64,000 bases of DNA from Allodiplogaster sudhausi (Eukaryota > Nematoda > Chromadorea > Rhabditida > Diplogasteridae): NCBI GenBank assembly GCA_945643635.1, contig CALZFC010000001.1, positions 227,001-291,000 of the forward strand. The letters run 5' to 3'. Each line of letters starts with the position of its first letter. Position 1 is the stretch's first letter. Below are positions 26,301-35,371 of this stretch, in pieces. The position numbers and the translations under genes were made by a program. The notes below the pieces were generated by a model. That model was given only the letters and a program-made list of their open reading frames with translations. It was not told the origin of the DNA and ran no database searches.

Positions 26301-27616
26301 TCAATCGTCTTCGAGCTCGTTCGCTTTCACTTCAACGTCTTCAGCCCGTTGGCTACCTTCGCCAAACTCCAGAACACCAGAAACCTGAAAAAGCTTGGGC
26401 ACGCAGCCTCTTTTAAACAGGGTGGGCACACAGCCTCTTTTAAACTGGGTGGGCACACAGCCTCTTTTAACTGGATGGACAAATGGAAAGAAGCCGGCCA
26501 AAAACACCGCAGGTAGGGAATCGGCCGCCGCACGAGTTCTTGAGATCCTGATCGCCAATTGTTGTGTCCTCACGTAGGGGACGATGAATAGATTGCGGGA
26601 AGACGAGGCGATAGCGGGATAAGGGTTTATTGAGAGAGTGAAGAGGGAAAGGAGAGTCGACCGCTTGTGAGAGGGAACGAGGAATGAAGTGAGGGAAACA
26701 GGAAGAGAGTGAGGGAGAAGTCCACCGAACGAGGGCTCACGAGAAAGCAGAAGTGGAGAGTAAGGAACTGACGATTTGTCTCCTGATCTCGGGCTTTTAT
26801 ACTCATTTTGAAATGACTAAATTTACGTATTACTATTATGCTAATTAAATAGCGTGAGTATGATAATGCTACATGACTCTAATAAAGGTCACGTAGCTAT
26901 AATAATAAATTACAATATTTATAGTTGAACTCACAGAGTCCAATAAACACAAATATAAATATGTAGATATTACTATCTACTTAACAGTCTCCTTGTTTTA
27001 AGAGGTTTAATGACAAAGAAGTGTGGAATAAAAAAAAAAGTAAAATATAAAATAATTGATTATGATTATAATAAATTTCCTCCTCTCCAGCCGGCGAGCT
27101 CCTGATTGCGGCAGACAAGTACAGACTGGACGACCTGAAGACGCTGTGCGAGACGCATCTCATGGATGCCGTGGCCAGCGACAACGCGTGCCAGCTACTG
27201 GTGGTAGCTGACATGTACGGAGCCAATAGGCTCAAACAGCATGCTGTTCAGGTGAGAGAGAGAGAGAGGACTGAGAGAGATGAGGGAGAGAGAGATAGAG
27301 GGGAAGAGGGAGAGAGGAGGGAGAGGGGTGAGGAGAGAGGGGGAGAGAGAGAGAGGGAGAGAAAGGGAGTGAGAGAGAGAAAGGGAGAGAGAGAGAGAAG
27401 GAGATTGTTGCTTTCTTGGCATCTTGCCAGCAAAACCCCTCATTTTCATCCTCCTCACAATTCCAGTTCATCCTCCAACGGCCAAAACACATCACTCAGA
27501 CGCCGGGCTGGAGTGACATTCTGAAGAGTCACCCGGCACTGGTCACGGACATAGTCAACAACTTTGACAAGTCCACCTGCACCACGACGGCGGGTCCCGA
27601 ACCGATGGTGACATAG
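20546..27616 (+). CDS. mel-26: MEL-26-like MATH-BTB CUL3 substrate adaptor
   Basis: Ten exons: 20546-20641, 20823-20912, 21066-21149, 21357-21487, 22006-22108, 22466-22545, 22756-22858, 23477-23573, 27091-27251 and 27467-27616 (stop 27614). They total 1095 nt, 364 residues. Residues about 33-165 form a MATH domain (HSWTVKNFSHCYQEY, FTWSIKIYPKGNGENNKDF, RIHPNPSHSDYVSYIKRDVL). Residues about 175-290 form the BTB fold (THRAVLAARSPVFFAMFKH, VLEMLHWIYAGRC, AADKYRL), followed by a 3-box/BACK-like tail. This family (MEL-26 in worms, SPOP in vertebrates) recruits substrates to CUL-3 ubiquitin ligase; worm MEL-26 targets katanin MEI-1 after meiosis. The MATH region is strikingly close to the worm protein as I remember it, so orthology is likely. 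Oddities: intron 8 is 3.5 kb because of an antisense LTR element, intron 4 is a minisatellite, and the intron-9 donor opens directly into a GA repeat. A truncated second copy lies at 35.7-36.8 kb. Confidence 0.95.
21488..21810. repeat. GGGTTTA/GGTTGGGTGTA minisatellite in mel-26 intron 4
   Basis: Starting immediately at the splice donor, a unit of about 22-24 bases resembling ggttgggtttaaggttgggt is repeated roughly a dozen times, with alternating GTTGGGTTTA and GTTGGGTGTAG half units. It is G-rich on the sense strand and superficially telomere-like, but it is not the nematode TTAGGC repeat. The first repeat overlaps the donor site itself. Confidence 0.85.
22859..23476 (+). other. mel-26 intron 7 with CT and GA microsatellites
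   Basis: CT runs follow the donor almost at once (22866-22930). A GA run lies at 22980-23003 and CT blocks occur at 23217-23360. Nothing else is visible. Confidence 0.6.
23724..24143 (-). repeat. 3' LTR (in element orientation)
   Basis: 420 bp, starts TGTTGTGTCCTGACG and ends CTTAACA on the plus strand. It lacks the 7 bases present after GACGAG in the other LTR. Confidence 0.95.
24204..26138 (-). CDS. Gag-protease fused to integrase C-terminal tail
   Basis: This is a 644-residue uninterrupted frame. An N-terminal Gln-rich coiled coil (about 1-60) is followed by a Gag-like helical region (about 80-260). Two zinc knuckles come next: one variant CX2CX3HX4C and one canonical CX2CX4HX4C (CYGCGKIGHMRSVC). 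A retropepsin domain has the catalytic VDTGAD triad and LLGKDF near its end. The next 100 residues lead abruptly into a basic segment (FAVGDKVKRKT, GRRWHAGEIV) of the kind found downstream of integrase in Gypsy-class elements. Everything between, including reverse transcriptase and the integrase core, has been lost by an in-frame internal deletion. The intact frame suggests it may still make Gag particles and depend on a full-length partner. The Gypsy assignment rests on domain order and the 5-bp duplication and is moderately sure. Confidence 0.9.
   Translation of the reverse strand: MAEMEAFIQALKDQQELMKMQQEQNAAMVKELQEQNAKAAEQHTKTVEMLLERMNTTENGSTSRQSDAARAGPSIDALERTIQVFEYEPEDGCTFNAWYNKYEDLFEKEAAHISEVQKVLMLMRKLSVKVDVQYRNSIAPKKVADFTLAETVERLTKLFGDYKTDFEKRLYLLNLKMSSACINDFRVLSSEVNKAVEAAKMAELSNDQLKTMFFMAAIDMPRHADTRFHLLSLLKRNEAMSMDELVQECDRLAILRNESSAVQMQGKSTPVNFIGRQPSHTKHKAENGRKKPCFRCGGSHAQENCKFKERKCYGCGKIGHMRSVCRSEDAHSDTSWNERKKKRSNDDDDDDSSWNERVKESTRMNTVAVNSLQNNSFDVKVLMEGTKVTMQVDTGADIALISKSTWKSIGKPKCKKTDCKPVSACGKKLALTGCFHAEIQYGRRSAQGIVYVTESPLMLLGKDFISKLKMIKLERINQTGTSIVHVNRILSTPSTHKEVGKSEIPTVGLDYPSHCAKSKGMSRTEPFLGSKLRSRTSWSKSAAPSEKIDERTKKQFGLQHGSKSFAVGDKVKRKTSFQPDGRRWHAGEIVCKKGRNVFSMKLDDGLLITSHANQLQAVSTSPRPQRTRRPPYQMKSNASQKSYK
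26158..26290 (-). repeat. Three ~45-bp tandem repeats in the retroelement leader
   Basis: The motif atcaaccccttgccgctcag recurs three times between the 5' LTR and the Gag start, spaced about 45 bases apart. It probably reflects leader-repeat expansion. Confidence 0.85.
26390..26475 (-). repeat. Three ~34-bp tandem repeats in the retroelement leader
   Basis: The motif gggcacacagcctctttta is repeated three times with few changes, between the first leader repeat and the primer-binding site. Confidence 0.85.
26560..26986 (-). repeat. 5' LTR (in element orientation)
   Basis: 427 bp, nearly identical to the other LTR, with differences including CTCACG for CTGACG and a 7-bp insertion GCGATAG-like near 26605. 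Confidence 0.95.
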
Positions 27617-29586
27617 ACCCCCATTTGGTTTTGACCCCGCCTTTTTTGGCACAGGGCCAACATTTTTTTTTTTGGAATATCGATTTATTTTTTGGAAGTC
27701 TTTTCACATTGCCAAAAGCTCCAGCTTTTCCGCTCTCTCTCCTCTATCCCAGTACCTATATATATACGCGTGTTATGGGCATAATACATATATATTATAT
27801 ATTCAACGTTACTCTATCCAGTCTTCTCTTGTATAATATGTATTAGAAAAGAGATTAATCAGTTATTTCCCCGATGCAAAGTCTCTCTCTTTTACTCTCC
27901 CCCTTTTCCACTCAGTTGTAAGGCTTGCAGAATTCCAAGCGAGCTACAGTACGCTATATTGTCTCCAGGATTATACTCTAATTGCTTAATTTGTTGCTGT
28001 CTTTGCATGCAAACTGGGTCGCCATGCAAATATTATGATATTAATACATTTATATTGCCAGCTTTTTTTATGTTTTTTTAAAAATCTAGTTTCGCTATTT
28101 AATTTTTTTTTCACTGCGTTGTAACAGACACATATATTCGCGCCGCTTATACTGACAATAATGTAGAGAATGGAATTTTTTTTTTGGATTGTGGAGAAAT
28201 AATATCTGTAATATCTGAAAGATGTAAAAGTAAGCAGCATCCCGCTCGTAACCTACAGTAACCACCAAACATTTCGAGCTTGTATAGACTATGTTTTTTT
28301 TTCTTTTGATTTTTTTGAAATGTGAATTTTTTCCCTTTTCCCACTTCCAAAAGCCTATTTTTGTCGCATCCAGTGCTTTTTCTCATCTTTTCGTGAATTC
28401 TTTGATTACAATAGTTTTCGATGTGCATTATATTACCTTGTAGTCAAGCTTCTTCTCTAATTTTTGGCGCGAACTGGGGACGAGGGGAATTACTGTAGTT
28501 TTATTCTCTTCCCTCCCTCTCTCTATCGCTCGCTCTCTTTGTTCCCCTGCCTTTAGAACCGTGTTAAGCAACTAACATGGCTCTCGTGTCCTTACTCTTC
28601 CTCTCTCTTTCTCCCTCCCTATTCGCTCTTTCTCCATCCCTGCTCTCTCTCCCGCTCTCTATCCTCTTTCTCTGCAGACTCATATACCGGTGCCTCTCTT
28701 TCGCTGAACCAGAAAAAGAAAGAAACGGAGCACCCAGAGCCTCCTTCCCCGTTGACCTGTGCCTCAAAGTGTCTCTTTCTCGTTCTGTACTCTCTCTACC
28801 CTCACTTTCTCTCGCTCTCTCTCTCTCCCGCCCTCTCTCTATCTTTCTCTCGCTCTCTCTCTCTCTTTATATCTTTCTCTCGCCCTCTCTCTCTCTCCTT
28901 TTGCTTATTTGAAACAAAGAGCATACCCAGGTCGTTTTCAGTTGGTGCGTAGAAGCATGAGGTGCAAACGAAAAATCGTACACATGACAGTAATTATAGT
29001 GCGAATACGGTAGATACCGTATCTTTTGCCTCGCTTACTAGTTACCCCCATTCATGAGAGTCTACGTGTCCTTTATTTCTTTCCTTGCGCCGTCCCCTCC
29101 CCCGCCCACCCGCTGGGTTCGCTCCGGAGACATGTCCTTGTCGCGTTTCACTTGCATTATATATTATTATTATTCTGTCATCTTTAATCCGCTCTTTTTG
29201 ACTGTCCGAATCCGTTGTTTACTTTTTGTGATAAATAAATGCAATCTATCAGGAAAGGCTTTGCAAATTAATACAGAAGGTCCACAGAACGATAGAGAGG
29301 ATAATGGTGGAGATTACACTACAAGAACTCACTCGTTGTTGAGTTAGAACACACGCTCTTTTCGAGAGAACTTGAGAAAAAGTAGTTCATCTGTTAAGGG
29401 AGCACGAAAGAGCTTTTAGAACTGACAAATTGGCCTCTCGTTCCCTCTCACCATTTCTCTCACTTACTCTTTCTCTCTGTCTCTCTCTCACTCCCTCTCA
29501 CTCTCACTTCCTCTGCCCTTTTTCCCTCTCTCTCTCATCTCTCGATTCTCTCTCTCTCGTCCCTATTATCCACTGATGCATTCTAC
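27617..29586. other. mel-26 3' flank
   Basis: AT-rich sequence follows the stop codon and is probably the 3' UTR and intergenic DNA. CT blocks lie at 28500-28680 and 28770-28905. The block 28660-28760 is also present after the truncated mel-26 copy (37130-37230), which shows that the duplication reaches at least this far downstream. No confident gene. Confidence 0.55.
28678..28760 (+). other. Block conserved downstream of both mel-26 copies, possible alternative exon
   Basis: After a pyrimidine tract and ctgcag, the frame reads CLSFAEP. The matching block at 37151-37195 after tggcag also reads CLSFAEP and then stops. Most differences between the two copies within this core are at third codon positions (tct/tcc, gaa/gag, cca/ccg). 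This could be a short alternative last exon or a conserved 3' element. No donor-acceptor chain linking it to mel-26 was proven. Confidence 0.3.
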
Positions 29587-29668
29587 CTGGACGGTGCCAT
29601 TCTCCTTGCCGTGCTGGCCAAACTCTGGCCAGTGCTTCACCACCACGTCGTCAAAGCTGGCCAATCCC
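29587..29668 (-). CDS. Candidate minus-strand exon, unassigned
   Basis: On the minus strand a 27-codon open segment lies between a good acceptor (ttgacag) and donor (gtagaat). It contains the motif FDDVVVKHWPEFGQHGKENG and has C/G-ending codons like the proven exons. The plus strand is also open but has no acceptor. No partner exon was found nearby, so this may be an isolated remnant. Confidence 0.3.
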
Positions 29669-30477
29669 CTGTCAATTACCTATTACCACCGCCATGACTA
29701 CTCCTTCGTCGAAGAGAACACACAACCGAGATCGTGTTCTGACCATGAGGTGGGTGAGAAAGCGAGACAGAGAGAGATAGAGAGAGAAAGGAGAGAGAGA
29801 GAGAGAAGAAAGAGAGAAGATGAGTGAGTGAGCGAGAGGATCTCAGCATCTTTGCCTGTTAATGTTCGTTGTTTTTTTTATTGGCATTGCCGTTGGATTC
29901 TAAACAAAACTGCCCAGATGTGTTTCATTCAACTATTTCGTTTTCACATTGAAAAATTACTGTAAATATTTGAATTTGACGGTTAAGTACCTTATACTCA
30001 TTTGTGTGTGGGTGTTTGTGCAGAGAGGAAAATAAATAAAAGGGAGAGAGAGAGAGAGAAAACTGTTGAGATGAGTTGGTGGAGCCTCTAAACCGGTTCG
30101 CAGACGAAGACACCTTATTGATGAATGAGATTTTCACACATCTTTTAATGGAAATAAAAAGATTTCTAGAGGTATTCGGGTCTCAATTTTTTTTCATTTC
30201 CGAGCATCCAATGAAGAAAAGAAAGATGAAAAAAGAAGCGTAAACCTCTTTTGCATCTGCCACATCTTCACTGTCCACTTGAATGTACTGCAGGTCGTCT
30301 TATAATGTAAAAGATCTTATAAAATTGCATAAGCACATTCTTTAGTTGCTGCCTTTTAAATACAAGCTGTAGTACTCCACTCACTCGTTGACTTCGAACG
30401 CACTCTATCTATATATTGTCTGATATTTGACTCTCTATGAGTCAGTGTATGGTTTGGTAGTTAGCAGAAGAGTCGCT

Positions 30478-30806
30478 TCTCTCTCACTCTCTCTTTCACT
30501 CTCTCTCTCACTCTCTCTCACTCTCTCTCACTCTCTCTGTCTCACTCTCTCTCACTCTCTCTCTCACTCTCTCTCTCACTCTCTCTCACTTTCTCTCTCA
30601 CTCTCTCTCACTCTCTCTCACTCTCTCTCTCACTCTCTCTCTCACTTTCTCTTTCACTCTCTCTCACTCTCTCTCACTCTCTCTCTCTCACTCTCTCTCT
30701 CTCACTTTCTCTTTCACTCTCTCTCACTCTCTCTCACTCTCTCTCACTCTCTCTCACTCTCTCTCTCTCACTCACTCTCTCTCTCACTCTCTCTCTCTCT
30801 ATCTTT
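30478..30806. repeat. CTCTCTCA compound microsatellite
   Basis: An array of ctctct(ct)ca units about 330 bases long contains internal duplications of about 70-80 bases that include ctctttcact. Encoded Leu-Ser-His repeats are artefacts. Confidence 0.9.
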
Positions 30807-30927
30807 TTGTCGAATCATATCCCTTGGCACTGCCTTGTCGGGCTGAGGTCAATCGCTCTCCTTTTCTCCAGAGATAGATATTATAAGCGACCTGCTAGTC
30901 AGAGGTCATTAATTTCGTTGGTTCTTC

Positions 30928-30981
<54 letters not shown>

Positions 30982-31283
30982 GTCTGTCAGTCTGTCTGTC
31001 TCTCTCTCTCTCGTCCAAATGTTCCATAGTGGTTATCTCTTCTAATAAACCTCTGTATCCGCCTCGCCATCCGCTCTTCGTCTCTCCTACGGAAGGACTA
31101 TAATTGCAGTCATCATTGTTATGTCTCGATTAATTCTCAATGATCTTCTTGTCCATCGAGCTTAAAGTCCACTGTACTTTTGCTATCTGCGTCTCTCTTT
31201 TTACAAGCTCTTTTCTTAAGGTTTGCGGTAGATTTTAAGGTCCCTATTATGAGAGTCATTATTTACTTACATAATATTAAGAG

Positions 31284-31495
31284 ATGACGCAGCCCTTCTT
31301 CTACTCCAAGTCCTCGTACTGCCTGCCTCTGCCCTCCTCCCACCACCGCCGCACTCTCTTGGCTGCCAACGACACGCTCTTCGTGCTCATCGAAGAGGAC
31401 GACTCGAATCCGCACCCGGACGCTACTCTCAGAGTGCTACCAAGACAACGAGAAGGAAAGTCCGCCGGATCTAGGGCGCCGGCGAGCGGTAGTGA
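31284..31495 (+). CDS. Candidate first coding exon, unknown protein
   Basis: A frame opening with ATG at 31284 has strongly C/G-ending codons typical of the real exons here. It starts MTQPFFYSKSSYCLPLP and continues with LLAANDTLFVLIEEDDSNP. Possible donors lie at about 31454 or 31495. The region before the ATG is not a good acceptor, so it could be a true 5' exon. I do not recognise the family. Linkage to the exons at 32.4-33.9 kb is only by position. Confidence 0.4.
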
Positions 31496-31625
31496 AATAG
31501 GTCCGGCTTTGGAAGGATCGTTGTGGCTGTCTATTTTTTATTAAACAAATAATCTCTTATCGAAGGCGGAACATATCTTACCAAATTCGACATTCTATTT
31601 CTAACTCATATTCTCTAGCTATATC

Positions 31626-31663
<38 letters not shown>

Positions 31664-31691
31664 ACTCTCTTTCTCTCTCCCTCTGCCTCTT

Positions 31692-31733
<42 letters not shown>

Positions 31734-31963
31734 GCCATCTCTCGCGAGCACCTCCCTCTCGGATGGGCCGGCTCAACGAATGCTCCATGCATTCTGACAA
31801 CCTCTGAGGCCGTACCTGCATTCTACATTTTGAATCAGCCAAAGAACCTTCTTATCAAAGTGGACATCAGACTACATTTAGAATCCACTCAACTCCAAGT
31901 CATGCAGTACAATGCAGGTTAGGGGGGGGGGGAAACATTCAATGAGCAATAAATTTTCTTAGC

Positions 31964-32248
31964 TTAAAGGAGGTATCCGGGGAATAATTAACCTATGTTT
32001 TGTTCTATGTGGATAAGTTCATCTTGGCGCAAAATATATATCCAGAAAGTTTGAGAGACTTTATTTCATTACTTCCTGAGCAATAGTAACGTGAAAACTG
32101 GCGGCTAGAGAATTAGTTACGATAGGTCATAGCCGCCCTCCTATTTCACACGCTCTCTCGACCGAGCGACAGGAAACTTTACGAGCGCGCGCATTCAAAG
32201 TGGTTCTCTAGCGCTACTGTAGAATTATTCGCCGGATACTTCCTTTAA
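31964..32248. mobile_element. 285-bp TTAA-flanked MITE (piggyBac-like)
   Basis: The ends TTAAAGGAGGTATCCGG and the reverse complement of the right end, TTAAAGGAAGTATCCGG, form inverted repeats of about 26 bp with three or four mismatches. TTAA lies at both borders, the target preference of piggyBac-type transposases. The interior is non-coding. Confidence 0.75.
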
Positions 32249-32420
32249 TTATAAAAATTATTAATTAATTATTTTGCATCACCAATGAGCCCTAAGGGAC
32301 CATTTAATGAACTAATTGTCGACGATTTTCAAAATAAATGCTGATTACTGTATTGTATTGGTTACGGTAGCTATTGAGAGTGCTAGAAACTAGCGTGCAT
32401 CCTATAACATCCACCTTTAG

Positions 32421-33146
32421 GTCGCACGTTGAGCACCTTGAGTCCAGGTTGGTACGAGATATCAGCACTGGCAATGGATGCAGATGGAGTGGTTCCTCTA
32501 TTCATCAAAGTATTATACAATGAGAATGGCTGGTACTTCATATACTTTATCCGCGTCATACTCGGCGTCGAACGGAGAGATACTTGTGAAATTGAGGTTG
32601 GAGAGAGACTGAGAGAAATAGAAAGAGTGAGAGAAAGAGAGAGAGAAAAAGACGAAGAGCGAAAGAGAGAGAAAGAGAGAGAAAGATAGAGAGAAATAGA
32701 GAGAGTGGGAGAAGCAAAGAGATGGAGAGAGAGACGAAGAGCGAAAGAGAGAGAAAGTAAGAGAGGAAGAGAGAGAAATATTATTATTTTCTTTTTTGAT
32801 TGAATTTTTCGCAGCCTGGAAACAGTTTAATATGCTCACAAATTGTCTTCGGAAAGTCAAAAATGACTTAAAAAAAATTTGTTTTATTTTTTTTATTTTT
32901 TTTTTATATTTATTTATTTTTTATTGTTTTATATTTATTTAATTTTCTTTACAGACTCTGCTCATCAGAGATAGCTGGCAGCAATGGAAAAATACAAAGT
33001 ACACAATTGGGTCTGACGGCAAGCATAGGTGATTTATTTGTTTTCTCGTAATTTTTGATGATGTTGGAGGTTTTCTTTAAAAAAATAAAGGCAGCTAATT
33101 TTCCGTCAAGTTTTTCTTCTCCATGAGATTAACATTTTTCTTTATG

Positions 33147-33183
<37 letters not shown>

Positions 33184-33758
33184 TTTAAAAAATTTCATAT
33201 TTATTTATTTATTTATTTATTTATTATTTACATATAACATATTTCTACCGTACTCTAGAGTGGCAATTTCGAGCTTACATTTGATTGATGTATACGATTG
33301 CCTTATGTACACGCAAATCTACAGTATCTCCATACCTAAAGCGCATGTTAGAAGTTGTGTTTTTTTTTCCCAATCAATTTTTTTTTACCGTATTCCAGAG
33401 CAAGTAACCGCTGAAAAAATAAATTTTAATTTAAAAAATAACACTCCATTTTTCATTACGCATGCCATCTTACTTTTTTCCAGCGTCCTTTGCGCCCTAT
33501 ATCCGTCACGTTTACGATGATTTATGGAGAAGAGTGGATTCTGTGTAGCGAGAAGATGCTGGGAAGAGAGGAGCGCTTCGATTCGGGCAAGCAGATGGCA
33601 GTGAGATTGGGCGGACAGGAACAGGCATGGAGACAGATTGTGTATGTGTGAAATTTGATAATTGAATTTTTTATAATACAATTTGTTGATAATTAATTTT
33701 ATAGCCTTTTTTTCTCTCTCTCTCTCTCTCTCGTTCTCTCTCTCTCTCTCTTTCGTTT

Positions 33759-33857
<99 letters not shown>

Positions 33858-33949
33858 AGATTTCCCCCGACGTTCTGTAGAGACGACGCAGTGAACCCGT
33901 GGCAATCGGACGTGCTCTCTACTTTGCTAGCTTCAATGGCATTCGTGTG
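32421..33949 (+). CDS. Candidate exons of an unassigned gene
   Basis: Several open segments have plausible splice sites: 32421-32600 (acceptor ctttag, donor gttgga), 32956-33026 (acceptor cag, RDSWQQWKNTKYTIGSDGK), 33484-33641 (acceptor ttccag, donor gtatgt) and 33860-33949 (acceptor cttcag). The last two join in phase: YGEEWILCSEKMLGREERF in one is followed by CRDDAVNPWQSDVLSTLLA in the next. That pair is the best supported. The joins between the earlier segments are ambiguous because more than one frame is open. The 3' end is a stop at 33996 or a donor at 33950. I cannot name the family, and the duplicated mel-26 exons begin 1.8 kb downstream. Confidence 0.4.
33713..33857. repeat. (CT)n microsatellite ending at a splice acceptor
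   Basis: About 145 bases of CT repeats run directly into tcttcag at the acceptor of the exon at 33860, so the repeat itself forms the polypyrimidine tract. Confidence 0.85.
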
Positions 33950-34061
33950 GTATTATTTTCATTTTTTTATATTTATTTTCTTTTTAATAAACAAATAATA
34001 ATGCCGGAAAAAGAAGCATGAAATACTCTTTGTAAAGGAGGACGAATACAAATGCTAACAG

Positions 34062-34100
<39 letters not shown>

Positions 34101-34102
34101 CC

Positions 34103-34152
34103 AGCCGGTTCGCGCGCGCTTCACCGGCTTAATGCTCGGCCGCTTCGCGGCC
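34103..34152. other. Two adjacent GC-rich hairpins
   Basis: AGCCGGT pairs with ACCGGCT across 34103-34129, and GGCCGC-TTC-GCGGCC spans 34138-34152. They sit between a (TA)n tract and the heat-shock-element array. Such hairpins occur near Helitron 3' ends and also as bidirectional terminators; neither identity is established. Confidence 0.4.
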
Positions 34153-34329
34153 TCGCTATCTGACTTTTCTTCCGATATATGTACTTGGCTTTGTATGCAA
34201 CACCACATCATTTTAGCGAGGTAAACTCGGGAGAGAGCAATGGAAATGTATTTGTTGGATAATGAGAGAGGATATCTATATTTATAGTGAAAGAATATGC
34301 TTTGAAAAGAAACAGGGCTGTATTCGGTT

Positions 34330-35371
34330 CCTTCCAGAATCTTCTGGAATCTTCCCAGTACCTGGGACGTTGGCCCCTTCCGGAAAGTTCTGGAAAATTC
34401 CATGTCCCGGGGCCGACCTCGGTCCTTTCTAGAATCTTCTGGAGTGTTCCCAGTACCTGGGGCAAAACCTTGGCCCCTTCCGGAATTTTCTGGAAATTTC
34501 CATGTCCCGGGGCAGAATTTGTACCCTTCTGGATCCTTCTCGAATGTTCCCATTACCGGGGGAAGACGTTGGTCTCTTCCGGAAAGTTGTGGAAAATTCC
34601 ATGTCCAGGGGCCTAACTCGGTCCCTTCCAGAATCTTCTGGAGTGTTCCTAGTACCGTTGGCAGAGGTTAGCCCCTTCAGGAATGTTCTAGAAAATTCCA
34701 TGTCCCGGGGCAGAATTTGTACCCTTCTGGAACCTTCTGGAATGTTCCCAGAATCGGGGCAGATGTTGGCACCTTCCGCTTTTTCCCTTCTGGAACCTTC
34801 TGGAATGTTTCCAGTATCGAGGGGCAGACGTTGGCCCCTTCCGGAATGTTCTGGAAAATTTCATGTCCCGGGGCAGAATTTGTACCCTTCTGGAACCTTC
34901 TGGAATATTCCCAATATCGGGGGCAGACGTTGGCACCTTCCGGAATGTTCTGGAGAACTTTGTCCCTTCTGGAACCTTCTGGAATGTTCCCAGAATCGGG
35001 GGCAGACGTTAGCCCCTTCCGGAATGTTCTAGAAAATTACATGTCCCGGGGCAGAATTTGTACCCTTCTGGAACCTTCTGGAATGTTCCCAGTATCGGGG
35101 GGCAAAGGTTGGCCCCTTCCGGAATGTTCTGGAAAATTTCATGTCCCTGGGCAGAATTTGTACAGATCTGGAACCTTCTGGAATGTTCCCAATATCGGGG
35201 GCAGACGTTGGCACCTTCCGGAATGTTCTGGAGAACTTTTTTCCCTTCTGGAACCTTCTGGAATGTTTCCAGAATCGGGGGCAGACGTTGGCCCCTTCCG
35301 GAATGTTCTGGAGTATTCCACTTCCCGTGGCCAAACTCGTGCCCTTCTAGAACCTTCTAGCATGTTCGAAA
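34330..35371. repeat. Minisatellite of ~98-bp units built from heat-shock elements
   Basis: About eleven to twelve head-to-tail units of roughly 98 bases each contain two clusters of alternating TTC and GAA pentamers at two-base spacing. Type A reads ttccggaatgttctgg plus aaaattcc, and type B reads ttctggaaccttctgg plus aatgttcc. Many clusters have five perfect nTTCn/nGAAn pentamers in a row, the optimal HSF trimer site. I count about 23 clusters, at least 20 of them with four or five intact pentamers. Long open frames run through the array on both strands because the units keep phase, but codon content simply follows the repeat. It is best read as a non-coding, potentially heat-responsive array. 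Confidence 0.85.
34330..35371. promoter_or_regulatory. Putative HSF-1 binding array
   Basis: The TTC-nn-GAA-nn-TTC architecture is the heat-shock element consensus known across eukaryotes. The array ends about 370 bases before the first exon of the truncated mel-26 copy and about 380 bases after the preceding candidate gene, so it could act on either. Binding is inferred from the motif only. Confidence 0.6.

Larger units (their letters stand above)
23724..26986 (-). mobile_element. LTR retrotransposon, Gypsy-like, internally deleted, inside mel-26 intron 8
   Basis: Near-identical LTRs lie at 23724-24143 and 26560-26986, each bounded by TGTTGTGTCC and CTTAACA. The element is flanked by a 5-bp target duplication GTCTC (23719-23723 and 26987-26991). 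By eye the LTRs differ at only a few substitutions plus one 7-bp indel, so insertion is recent. Read on the minus strand, a candidate primer-binding site starting TGGCGATCAGG sits two bases inside the 5' LTR (at about 26557 downwards). A purine tract AGTGGGAAGG abuts the 3' LTR (24144-24153). The single long frame encodes Gag plus protease and an integrase tail only. Reverse transcriptase, RNase H and the integrase core are missing, so it is non-autonomous. It lies antisense to mel-26. Confidence 0.95.
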
